A stretch of DNA of 64,000 bases, taken from the NCBI GenBank assembly GCA_023614405.1, contig CM042688.1, positions 382,961,331 to 383,025,330 of the forward strand. The letters run 5' to 3'. Below are positions 54,890 through 64,000 of this stretch, piece after piece. The stretch's first letter is position 1. Every line of letters starts with the position of its first letter. A model generated the notes under the pieces. The model was not told the origin of the DNA and ran no database searches. It worked only from the letters and a program-made list of their open reading frames with translations. This stretch comes from Avena insularis (lineage: Eukaryota; Streptophyta; Magnoliopsida; Poales; Poaceae). Made by a program: the position numbers and the translations under genes.

Positions 54890-56280
54890 ATCCCCCTGTG
54901 TTTACAATGCTAGTCCCTGGATCAATAGCTAGCATCCACAGTTTAGATGTAATATCAAGAAACAAAGGTCATAATATAACTTTATAACCAGGAATAACAT
55001 AAGTTTATTACATCAAACATAGCTCATTTGGCTATTACATTACATTGCAGCGGAATAACTATAGTCATGGGGTCCTTCATCTTCAAAGTGCCACAGGCAG
55101 ATGTTGGTTGTAGACTTTGTAATCCTAATCAATCAATCTTCACTAAAACAATCAAACCTGCAACATACAAGTTACAGCCACAAAGGGTCAATACATTTGA
55201 ATTGTATTGGCAAGTGATACTATGGTAGTATAGTGGAGTCTATCATCTATATGCATTTGGCTAAGTGGAGTTGAGGCTTGCATTGCTCAAAATAGATTTT
55301 TCCTTAACATTTGAAAATACTAAGTTTTTGCTTTGATAAAACATTTTTCTCAATCAAAGATTGAAGATCCTTTACAAGGCATCTCTCAATCAAAGATTTA
55401 AGATCTCAAACAACCCTTGTTCAAACCACAAGTTTTACTTAGAAGTTGGAGTGATGAGATTCTTGATTGCTTCCATGTCTTGATGCTCAAATTGTCCTTT
55501 ATCAGGGACATGGCTAAGTACTTAGATTTTACACTCTGCAGAGGTGGTGCACTTTCCCCACAAGACTTGGTTTCCCAAGACAAGATCTTTCAGAAGCCGT
55601 CCCTTAGACCATCATGGACGCACTCCAACCTATCAAACACTACCACCCACTGTCCATATGGCTAAGTTCTTGCAACCTATATGATCATGGCAGAGCCCAT
55701 ATTGCCAAGTGGTTGCACTTGAAGCTTCTCAACATTTGACATCTCAAATCTCTTTGTTCCTATTTGGCCATCCACAAGTGAGATACACAAGCCAAGTCCA
55801 TGGCCTTGTGAACCACTCAACACAAACCATTCCTTCCATTCCACCCAGGTGATTCATTCACTTAGTTGTTTTATTAAACAAAACATAAGTCCACAGACTT
55901 AGAAATTTTCCATAGCATGAATATATATTCCACCCTTGTTTTCTATTAGCTAAGCTAAGAATGAAAGTAATAGGAATCTTAACTTAGGAAATTGCTACTA
56001 AGGTTTCATCTACTAGGTTTTCCCATAGCAAGGTTTATACTTAGCAAAAATCCATGCAAGTTTTACTTAGAGAAAATTCACTAATGCATAGAGAAAGTAA
56101 TGGGACAAAAGGTATGAAGCATCACTTGCCTTTTTGGTAGAGGGTATAGGTTCACTTCCTTGTCCTTGCAACAATCACACTCTTCAAGTCACTACAATCC
56201 AATCAAACAAGGCACAAACTCAATCTACCAATCAAGCAAAACAACACACATAAAAAAACAAAGTCAAAGTATTGCATGCA
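54890..56280. other. LTR A outer segment, no gene seen
   Basis: Moderately AT-rich LTR sequence, mirrored at about 62480-63845. Short open frames (about 55028-55228 and 55417-55665) show no family motif, and the corresponding positions in LTR B do not conserve them as open frames. I see nothing coding. Confidence 0.7.
55004..55009 (-). promoter_or_regulatory. Possible polyadenylation hexamer in LTR A
   Basis: TTTATT on plus, AATAAA on minus, about 145 bp from the terminus and mirrored at 63723-63728 in LTR B. Its place near the presumed 3' end suits an LTR R region, but the hexamer is common in AT-rich DNA. Confidence 0.3.
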
Positions 56281-56289
56281 AGCATGCCA

Positions 56290-56920
56290 AGCTTTGTTTT
56301 GTTTGAAAAAGTGGTTCCTAGTGGGTCATAGACATTTGGGTACATTTAATGGTCATTTTGTCAAGTGGCAAAATCATTTGCAAAGAGGTTTCACTTCAAA
56401 ACCATTTTCAAAACAAAGTATCATTTTATGTGGTGTAGAAATATTTTTACTAAGGCATTAGCCTATAGGGTTCACCAAATATGTTTTCAAATCACAAAAC
56501 TTGGTTTTTAGGGTCAGAGAGTTTAAAACAAAACATTTTCCAAAGGTTTTCTTCCAAAATCATTTTTAATAAAATAACCACATTTCTATTTGACTAGAAA
56601 TGGTTTTAAATGAAAGAAACATTATTTTGTTTCTCCAAATTCATTTTTGAATCCACAAAGTGGTTCCCAATGTTAGTAGGTTTGTTCCAAAACATTTTCT
56701 CCAAAGTTTTACTCAAAACCATTTTTCATAAACAAAACAATAGTTTTATTTGGCTACAAATGGACTAAACTAATTAATCCATTCTAAACTTTTCCAAATT
56801 CATTTTCCAAAACATGGGTTGGTTCCTAGGGTCAGTAAGGTCACAACAAACCATTTTGCAAAAGTTTTAACCCAAAAATCATTTTTAAACAATTTTTCTA
56901 ATCTAAACAAGCACACAAAA
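56290..56920. repeat. About 160-bp degenerate tandem repeats in LTR A
   Basis: The marker ACATTTTCC/ACATTTTCT/CATTTTGCA with a following AAGTTTT-like tract falls at 56532, 56692 and 56852, exactly 160 bp apart; a weaker copy starts about 56370. Each unit also holds an AAAACCATTTTT-like tract and a TGGTTCC segment. The mirror array is in LTR B. Confidence 0.75.
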
Positions 56921-57104
56921 GAATCTGCAAAAACAAGCAATCTAACAGATACTATTTGCTAAACTAAGGGCATGGTTGGCTAGGTCTTGCTCTCCTGAAT
57001 CCAACGACATAAAATTTGTAATTTTTGGACGTGTGGATCCAAAGTTACAAGGGTTTGAAGTTTGCAAAATATTCTGTTTTCAAATCTGTTTTTAAACAGA
57101 ACAG

Positions 57105-58310
57105 TGACACGCGGCGCTTCGCTATTCGCGGGTACCGGTTCGGTTGGATCGCGGCTGTAGGGCGTTGGATCTGATCAATCGCACGGTCCAGAGGACATAC
57201 CCCTTCGCGGTTAAGTGAATCTATCGTGCTCGCCCGATCTAGATCGAACGGCTGCTATTGCCTGGCCAAGAACTGGCGGCGCTGCGCGGCTGTGCGCGGC
57301 GGCGACGCTCTGGCGGCGAGGTTGCCGGCGATACAGGAAGCTAGGGAAGGTAGGGAGATGCTCACAGTGATCGCCGTGGAATGCTGGTGCTCAACGTGTT
57401 CGTGATAGTCCAAGGGGCGCACGGTGCTGTCAGGGATTGCTCGCCGGAGCTGCGTCTGACGGCGGTTGGCTCTGGACGTGGTCGGGGACGGTGTTGTGGT
57501 CCACGAGAAGATAAACGGAGGACTGGGTTAGCTGCGCAAGGCCATGGCAAAGATGTTTGCGTGATCGAGGAGACACAGGGTGGTCGGAATCTACCTGTGG
57601 GCGTCGTCGGAGAAAGAGGGCAGACGGCGGTGCTGCAGGTCGTCGTCGAAGCCGAGGCTAATGGCCACGAAAAGACAAACAGAGGTCAGGGTTAGTTGCA
57701 CAAGACCCGGCGTGAGGAGGGTGAGGAACGAGGAGGCTCGGGGCGGTCGGAAACTACCTGGGTGCTTGCCAGAGTTGAAGACAGACGCGGCGGCGTTCGG
57801 AAGCTGGTCGTTGCCGACGCTCTGGGGCGCCCGCGGTCGAACTAAAAGTGCTGGGAGGTCCGTCTGGGAGTGGGGAAGCTGCTAGGTTGCTTAGGGAGGC
57901 AAGGGGCGGTGAGTCTTGGCCGGAATCGACGATGGGAGCTCGTCGGAGACAGTGGAGTGTCTGGCGAAATACTGCAGCCCGGGGGCGTGCTTGGGGGAGG
58001 AGACAGAGGGGAACGAGAGAGGAGAGGGAGACGTTTTATCGTGCGTGATCACTGCAGGTTTTACTCGCGGCATTAAGGTGAATTGATCGCGCGGATTGAA
58101 GGCAGCAACGGCAGCGAGGAGAGGGCATGGTCGTCGCGGGGGTTGAAGACGATGAACAGGGATAGTGGGCCTACCAGTCAGTGGGAAAAGAAACGAGGAG
58201 GAGGTCCACCGGTCATTGTCTTTATGGTCGAATCTGCGAAAACGCTTTTTTGTTCGGGGAGAATAACTGTACGGGCCTTAGTGGGCCTAGTGGGTCAGTT
58301 GGGTTGACCC
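57105..58310. other. GC-rich core of LTR A
   Basis: An abrupt GC- and CpG-rich island inside AT-rich LTR sequence. It holds a degenerate direct repeat of about 164 bp: CCACGAGAAG at 57501 against CCACGAAAAG at 57665, and TGGTCGGAAT at 57581 against CGGTCGGAAA at 57744. Open frames up to about 100 codons are compositional, with no recognised domain. It could be a promoter/leader region or old captured sequence; neither is shown. Confidence 0.6.
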
Positions 58311-59340
58311 TTTTCTTATTTTTTTCTGTCTGAAACATTTTGCCTTTTCTATTTCTATTTTCTGTTTTGAATTTCAATCAATTATTCATTCACTCAAAAC
58401 ATTCAAACAATTCAAACAAACACCACACTTCACAACTTTGAACTTGGTTCTGTTTATCAACATAAACCAAATTCTAAAATAAAATATTTTTATTCATTTT
58501 TAGGATCTATTTAATATTTAAATAAAATAGCCCTTTAGTTATTTAATCAAATAGGGTTTGATTTATTTAATAAAAACTTCATTTGAAATCCAAATATTTT
58601 CAAAACCAAAACAGTAGGTTTTAATTGAAAATAAAAGACATTTGGAAATCTTGTTTAAAACAAAATAACCTTTTATTTTAGGTTCCATTAATAATTAAAT
58701 AGAATGGACCTTTTGTTTGAGAAAACAAAATACTTGGAAAACTTATTTTAAAAGAATAAATAAGTTTTGATGTTTTGAAAATAGTAAAACCTTTATTAAT
58801 AAAACTTGGGTATTTAAATCCTTTTTATTTTAAATAAACCTCTACTATTTTTAGTCAAAGCAAAACCTTTTGTTTCAAAGTCTTGGCCAAGGTTTAATTT
58901 GGCTTTATAAAATAATCTTTATTTAAAATATTTCTTTTCATTTTGAGAACCAAATCCTTTGGAAAACTTATTAAAATAAAATAATAAATTTTAGTGTTTA
59001 TTTAAAAAGAAAAAGCCTTTACTTTAATAAAATTGGATATTACATCCCTTTTTATTTAAATAAACCTTTACTCATTTTATCAAAACAAAATATTTTATTA
59101 TAAAAGTTTGGCCAAAATTAATTTGGCTCTTTAAAATATAATCTTTATTTATAAATCCACCTTTTCATTTGACAACAAAGTATTTTATTTAAAAGATCCA
59201 AAATAGTATTTCCAAAATATTTTATTTTCCTTTATTAAATGTTTATGGATTCAAAAGTTTCTTCTGGCCCTGAAAATCAAACAAAGTTTTATTTTATTCA
59301 TTTATTTTCACATTACAAGATTTGGAAAATCTTGGGATGT
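58310..59340. other. AT-rich inner segment of LTR A with degenerate repeats
   Basis: Made of TTTAAATAAA/CCTTTATT-type runs. CTTGGCCAA near 58882 followed by TTTAATTTGGC recurs as TTTGGCCAA near 59107, and CTTGGAAAACTT near 58732 recurs near 58957, a period of about 225 bp. No gene is visible. Confidence 0.6.
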
Positions 59341-59344
59341 GACA

Positions 59345-59349
59345 CATTC
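59345..59349 (+). repeat. Target-site duplication CATTC (right copy)
   Basis: Follows the CA end of solo LTR A and leads straight into AAGTGTGTTCTTTTCATAAA, which completes the satellite monomer interrupted at 54860. Confidence 0.92.
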
Positions 59350-59383
59350 CAAGTGTGTTCTTTTCATAAACCACATGGATCCA

Positions 59384-59388
59384 CTAGA
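59384..59388 (+). repeat. Target-site duplication CTAGA (left copy)
   Basis: CTAGA precedes the TGTCACATCCC start of solo LTR B and recurs at 63871-63875 after its CA end. Confidence 0.92.
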
Positions 59389-59389
59389 T

Positions 59390-60480
59390 GTCACATCCCA
59401 AGATTTTCCAAATCTTGTAATGTGAAAAATAAATGAATAAAATAAAACTTTGTTGATTTTCAGGGCCAGAAGAAACTTTTGAATCCAATTGGGAATCTTC
59501 AAACCTATTTTGAACAATTAAATCCTAAAGGGATTTATAAAGATAAACATTTAATAAAGGCAAATAAAATGTTTTGGAATTACTATTTTGAATCTTTAAA
59601 ATAAAAAGATTTAGTTTTCAAAAGCAAAGTAGAATTTATAAATAAAGATTATTTTATAAAGCCAAATTAAAACCTTGGCCAAGCTTTTGAATTAAAACAT
59701 TTTGTTTTGAATAAAATGAGTAAAGGTTTATTTAAATAAAATAATAAGTATTTAAATATCCAATTTTATTAAAGTAAAGCCTTTTTCTTTTTAAATAAAC
59801 ACGAAAACTTATTATTTTAGTTTAATAAGTTTTCCAAAGGTTTTTGAATAAAACCTACTGAAAAGGTTTTTGGTTTGGTTTATATTTCAAATAGAGTTTT
59901 AAAAATAAATTAAACCCTATTTTGAAAATAAAGACTAAAGTCTTTTTATTTAATTATTAATAGATCCTAAAAAGGATAAAAATTATTTTGTTTTTGACTT
60001 TGGTTTTATATTCTCAAATAAAACTTACTGAAGTGTTTTGGTTTTATTTTGGATTTCAAAATAAATAATCTAATAAAACAAATCTTATTTGAAGTAAATG
60101 AATAAGGCCCATTTTATTTAATTGTTAATGGACCAAAAATAAGGATGTTATTTTATTTTAAACAAGTTTTCCAAATATTCTTTATTTCCAAATAAAACCT
60201 ACAGATTTGTTTTTGAAAATATTTGGATTTCAAATGGAGATTTTATTAAATAAATCAAACCCTATTTGATTAAATAACTAAAGGGCTATTTTATTTAATT
60301 ATTAAATAGATCCTAAAAATGAATAAAAATATTATTTTATTTTGAGATTTGGTTTATGTTGATAAACAGAACCAAAAACTCATTATAAGTTTGAATTGTT
60401 TGAATGGTTTGAATTGATTTGAACCTTGTTTGTTTGTTTGAAAATCAAAACAGAAAATAGAAATAGAAAAGGAAAAAGAA
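59390..60480. other. AT-rich inner segment of LTR B with degenerate repeats
   Basis: Counterpart of 58310-59340 with a different repeat state. Units with AAACCTACTG (59851), AAACTTACTG (60021) and AAACCTACAG (60195) recur every 170-175 bp, each followed by a TTTCAAAT or TTTCAAAA tract and TTAATTATTAA-like sequence. The GGCCAA unit seen twice in LTR A is seen once here, near 59675. No gene is visible. Confidence 0.6.
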
Positions 60481-61680
60481 ATCAGCAGAAAAAATAGTGC
60501 AAAGGACCCAGCCCAACAAGGCCCAAGAATCAGCCCGCTTCTCCTCAGAGAAAACGATTAAGACTTTAATCTAACTCAGATGAGGTCACCAAAGGACCTC
60601 CCTCGCTTTTTTCCCATCGACGGTAGGCCCACTTCCCCTGTTCATCGTCCACACCCGCACGACCCTTCCCTCACAAGGGCCGCTTTCGCCGCTGATTTCT
60701 CGCGATCAATTCGCCATAATGCCCGAGTAATTCCTCGCGGTGACCACGCCGTTAAATCTCTCGCCTCCTCTCTCTTTCCCCAAACACCACCTCCTCGCCA
60801 CCAGTGCCTCGAATCGGCTCTGCACCGCCTCCGCTCGGCGAGCTCCACCAATTCGGCGAACTCGCCGCCTTGACTTCCCGAGCACGCAGTAAGTTCGCCA
60901 GACTGAGCACCGCCTGTGGCCTCGGCCGCCTGGGTGACCTGCAACCTCGACTCTGACCATGTCTGAGCGCCACCGACGATAAACCCAACTCCGGTGAGCT
61001 CTAGCACTCGACTCCGTGCGTGCCTTGAACAGTGAATCATGCCGTTTGATTCGTCTGTGTCTTCTGCATCTCCAGGTGCTCGCCAATCTCTCGCGCGTGC
61101 CTCCCAGCGTCGGCAACGACGACGACCTGCAGCATCGCCGTCTGCCTTTTCTCCGACGAAGCCTCCATGTAGTAACTAGCCACCCCTTGTCCTTCCGATG
61201 ATACGCCTGTGTCCGGTGCACTCGCCCGCATCTAACCCTACCATTCTCTTGCTTTCTGGTGGACTACAGCCCCGTCCCCATCAACAAACAGAAGCTCCTG
61301 GCGCCAGCCCTAACTCCGGTGAGGAATCTCGCCAGTCCTCGTGCGCCCCTTCACCAACCAAGGGCAGGTTGAGCATCCCCGTGCCTCGGCGATCACCGTG
61401 AGCCACTCCTCCCTCTCTCTCGCTTCTTGTGTTAGCCGGAACTCCACCGCCAGAGGCCTTGCCGCTGCCAGAATGGCCGATCTTTGGCAAGCATGCTAGC
61501 GACCGTAGGATCTTGATCTGCCGAACGCGATAGATTCACTTAACTGAAAGGGTACACTAGATCTGAGCCGTGCGATATCACTTAGATCCAACGGCTGCCA
61601 TCGCTTGATCCGGCCGAAGCGGTACCGACGAATAGAAATGCGCCGCGTGTCTCTGCTGGTTTGATTTAAAACAGAATTGA
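60480..61680. other. GC-rich core of LTR B
   Basis: Mirror of 57105-58310. Minus-strand open frames of 132 and 171 codons overlap here in different frames and have proline/arginine/serine-rich composition without motifs. LTR A does not keep the same frames open, so I do not call them genes. Confidence 0.6.
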
Positions 61681-61849
61681 TCTAATTGATGTTCAATTTT
61701 GTAAAATCCATAACTTTTGATCCACACGTCCAAAAATTACAAATTTTATGTCATTGGATTCAGGAGAGCAAGACCTAGCCAACCATGCCCTTAGTTTAGC
61801 AAATAGTATTTGTTAGTTTGCTTGTTTTTGCAGATTCTTTTGTGAGCTT

Positions 61850-62470
61850 GTTTAGAGTAGAAAAATTGTTTAAAAATGATTTTTTGGGTTAAAACCTTTG
61901 CAAAATGGTTTTTTGTGACCTTACTGACCCTAGGAATCAACCCATGGTTTTGAAAATGAATTTGGAAAAGTTTAGAATGGATTAATTAGTTTAGTCCATT
62001 TCTAGCCAAATAAAACTATTGATTTGTTTATGAAAATGGTTTTGAATGGAAAACTTTGGAGGAAATGTGTTGAACCAAACCTACTAACATTGGGAACCAC
62101 TTTGTGGATTCAAAAATGAATTTGGTGAAACAAAATAAGGATTCCTTGATTTAAAACCATTTCTAGTCAAATAGAAATGTGGTTTAATTATTAAAAATGG
62201 TTTTTGAAGAAAACTTTTTGGGAAATGTTTTGTCTTAAAACCTCTGACCCTAAACACCAAGTTTTGTGATTTGAAAACATATTGGGTGAACCCTATAGGC
62301 TAATGCCTTAGTAAAAATATTTCTACACCACATAAAATGATACTTTATTTTGAAAATGGTTTTGAAGTGAAACCTCTTTGCAAATGACTTGGACACTTTA
62401 CAAAATGACCAAATAGGTGTTTGCAAATGTTTATGACCCTTTAGGAACCACTTCTTCAAACAAAACAAAG
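61850..62470. repeat. About 160-bp degenerate tandem repeats in LTR B
   Basis: The marker AAAACCTTTG / AAACTTTGGA / AAACTTTTTG / AAACCTCTTTG falls at 61891, 62051, 62211 and 62370, spacings 160, 160 and 159 bp. It mirrors the array in LTR A, so it was present in the family before these insertions. Confidence 0.78.
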
Positions 62471-62479
62471 CTTGGCATG

Positions 62480-63845
62480 CTTGCATGCATTACTTTGACT
62501 TTGTAATTTTATGTGTTGTTTTGCTTGATTGGTAGATTGAGTTTGTGCCTTGCTTGATTGATTTGTAGTGACTTGAAGAGTGTGATTGTTGCAAGGACAA
62601 GAAGTGAACCTATACCCTCTACCAAAAAGGCAAGTGATGCTTCATACTTTGTCCCATTATTTTCACTATGCATTAGTGATATTTTCTAAGTAGGACTTGC
62701 ATGGAATTTTGCTAAGTATAAACTATGCCATGGGAAATCCTAGTAGATGAAACCTTAGTAAAATTTCCTAAGTTAAGACTCCTACTACTATCATGCTTAG
62801 CTTAGCTAGTAGAAAACAAGGGTGGAATATATATTCACACTATGGAAAATTTCTAAGTCTGAGGACTTGTGTTTTTGTTTAATAAAACAACTAAGTTAAT
62901 GAATCACCTGGGTGGAATGGTAATTGCTTGGTGGTTTTTGGTTGAGTGGTTCACAAGGCCCATTTCTATGGTTTACCTTTGTGTATCTCACTTGTGGATG
63001 GCCACCCAGGAACAAAGAGATTTGAGATGTCAAATGTTGAGAAGCTTCAAGTGCAACCACTTGGCATTATGGGCTCTGCCTGGATCACATAGGTTGCTAG
63101 AACTTAGCCATTTGGACAGTTGGTGGTAGTGGGACGATAGGTTGGAACGCGTCCATTTGGTCTAAGGAAAGGCTTCTAAAAGATCTTGTCTTGGTGAAAC
63201 CAAGTCTTGTGGGGAAAGTGCACCACCTCTATAGAGTGTAAAATCTAAGTACTTAGCCATGTCCCTGGCAAAGGACAATTTGAGCATCAAGACATGGAAG
63301 CTATCAAGAATCTCCTCATCCTAATTTCTAAGTTAAAAACTTGTGGGTGAACAAGGGTTAAAGGATCACCAATTTCTATTGGGAGATACCTTGGGTGTTT
63401 TTGTCAAGCAAAAGCTTAGTGTTTTCAAATGATAAGGAAAAATCTATTTTGAGCAATGCAAGCCTAAGCTCCACTTAGCCAAATGCATATAGATGATAGA
63501 CTCCACTATACTACCATAGTATCACTTCCCAATACAATTCAAATGTATTGACCCTTGTGGCTGTAACTTGTTATGTTGCAGGTTTTGTTTGATATTAGTG
63601 AAATAGGATTACAAGTCTACAACCAACATGACTGCCTGTGGCACTTTGAAGATGAAGGACCCCATGCTTATAGATATTCTGCTGCAATGTAATGTAATAG
63701 CCAAATGAGCTATGAAAGATGTAATAAACTATTTTATTCCTGGTTATAAAGTTGTATTATGACCTTTGTTTCTTGATATTACATCTTAACTGTGGATGCT
63801 AGCTATTGATCCAGGGACTAGCATTGTAAACACAGGGGACTCTAC
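62480..63845. other. LTR B outer segment, no gene seen
   Basis: Mirror of 54890-56280. An 86-codon frame near 62869-63129 shows no motif and is not kept in LTR A. The segment reads as 3' LTR sequence. Confidence 0.65.
63723..63728 (+). promoter_or_regulatory. Possible polyadenylation hexamer in LTR B
   Basis: AATAAA in GATGTAATAAACT, about 145 bp from the LTR end and matching the mirror site in LTR A. Used here only to suggest LTR polarity. Confidence 0.3.
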
Positions 63846-63870
63846 CTTATTAAAGGTTGGGAACTCAACA

Positions 63871-63875
63871 CTAGA
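63871..63875 (+). repeat. Target-site duplication CTAGA (right copy)
   Basis: Follows the CA end of solo LTR B. The satellite continues directly as TGTCATTGCATG. Confidence 0.92.
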
Positions 63876-64000
63876 TGTCATTGCATGTGTGTTCTTTTCA
63901 TAAACCACATGGTTCCACCAGATGTCATGCATGTCTGTTCTTTTATTAAACCACGTGGATCCACTAGAGTCATTCCATGTGTGTTATTTTCATAAACCAC
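63871..64000 (+). repeat. Satellite array resumes
   Basis: Class A, class C (GGTTCC then GATGTCATGCATG) and class B monomers follow in the same order as 31730-31870 and 46415-46530. The array continues past the window. Confidence 0.95.

Larger units (their letters stand above)
54861..59344 (-). mobile_element. Solo LTR A, 4,484 bp
   Basis: On the plus strand it begins TGTAGGGTCCCCAACC and ends GGGATGTGACA, giving TG...CA termini, and has perfect CATTC duplications on both sides. No internal second LTR, primer-binding site or pol motif is visible, so this is one LTR left after LTR-LTR recombination. Its reverse complement matches the element at 59389-63870 from end to end, at about 93% over the outer 150 bp compared by eye. 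I set the sense strand as minus because that reading puts an AATAAA-like site near the 3' end; this polarity is tentative. Very long, non-coding LTRs occur in plant LARD-type and Tat-type elements; I do not assign a family. Confidence 0.88.
59345..59388 (+). repeat. Satellite monomer stranded between the two LTRs
   Basis: 44 bp of satellite, from CATTCCAAGTGTG through CATGGATCCACTAGA, in phase with the array on both sides once the LTRs and one copy of each duplication are removed. It would be the loop if the two LTRs paired. Confidence 0.95.
54861..63870. repeat. Composite 9-kb inverted repeat formed by two solo LTRs
   Basis: The arms are LTR A and LTR B (4,484 and 4,482 bp) with a 44-bp satellite loop. 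The inner ends are a perfect inverted match (CTTGGGATGTGACA against TGTCACATCCCAAG). A transcript crossing the centre could fold into a very long duplex. Confidence 0.9.
59389..63870 (+). mobile_element. Solo LTR B, 4,482 bp, inverted relative to LTR A
   Basis: Begins TGTCACATCCCAAGATTTTC and ends GGTTGGGAACTCAACA, flanked by perfect CTAGA duplications. It is the reverse-complement counterpart of LTR A with scattered substitutions and small indels. Layout in this orientation is: AT-rich 59390-60480, GC-rich 60480-61680, about 160-bp degenerate repeats 61850-62470, a moderately AT-rich tail, an AATAAA at 63723-63728, and the terminus. No coding motif is recognised. A different duplicated target from LTR A indicates an independent insertion. 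Sense orientation is tentative. Confidence 0.88.

Noticed and set aside
59239..59517. Small open frames spanning the LTR-satellite-LTR centre
   Set aside because: They cross two insertion boundaries and encode LTR and satellite sequence only.
60642..61221. Minus-strand open frames of 132 and 171 codons in the GC-rich core of LTR B
   Set aside because: They overlap in different frames, have GC-driven composition and no motif, and are not preserved in LTR A.
54861..63870. Foldback or MITE-type DNA transposon with 4.5-kb terminal inverted repeats
   Set aside because: Each arm has its own TG...CA ends and a different 5-bp duplication, and the centre is an in-phase satellite monomer. Two LTR insertions explain all of this.

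Overview
The window is repetitive plant nuclear DNA with no intact protein-coding gene. A Tat-lineage Ty3/gypsy polymerase fragment, a giant tandem satellite and solo LTRs of about 4.5 kb all point to a large, repeat-rich plant genome. A grass, possibly Triticeae, is my inference from style, not a demonstrated fact.

Region 1 (about 1-2161, minus strand) is a decayed Ty3/gypsy pol fragment. Read from 2161 down to 1 it has the end of reverse transcriptase (YVDD box), the RT-linked RNase H/connection domain, a second archaeal-type RNase H, and an integrase with an HHCC zinc finger and part of the catalytic core. It is broken by several in-frame stops, at least one frameshift and changes at catalytic residues. 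It runs off the left edge of the window.

Region 2 (about 2162-54860) is one uninterrupted satellite array of roughly 1,100 head-to-tail monomers. Monomers come in 47-bp, 46-bp and rarer 45-bp length classes, and most carry a GGATCC (BamHI) site. The array is strongly organised above the monomer level. Blocks of about 1.26, 1.7, 1.8, 1.85, 2.52-2.57, 3.49 and 5.33 kb recur, and one segment is duplicated about 11.1 kb away with single-monomer gains and losses. The many short open frames inside the array come from the repeat length (47 leaves remainder 2 on division by 3) and are not genes.

Region 3 (54861-63870) looks like a 9-kb inverted repeat, but it resolves into two separate insertions of the same LTR family in opposite orientations. 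The copies lie at 54861-59344 and 59389-63870. Each has TG...CA ends and its own perfect 5-bp target-site duplication (CATTC and CTAGA). They are separated by 44 bp of satellite. Removing both and one copy of each duplication restores an in-phase satellite. Each LTR has an AT-rich end, a GC-rich middle and a stretch of about 160-bp degenerate periodic repeats, with no recognisable coding capacity.

Region 4 (63871-64000) is the same satellite resuming and leaving the window.

The apparent history is this: a satellite array abutting an old retroelement grew by repeated segmental duplication of multi-monomer blocks. Two retrotransposons of one family then landed in neighbouring monomers and were reduced to solo LTRs. 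Sister blocks at about 31.7, 35.2, 38.8, 46.4 and 48.1 kb keep the corresponding site empty.
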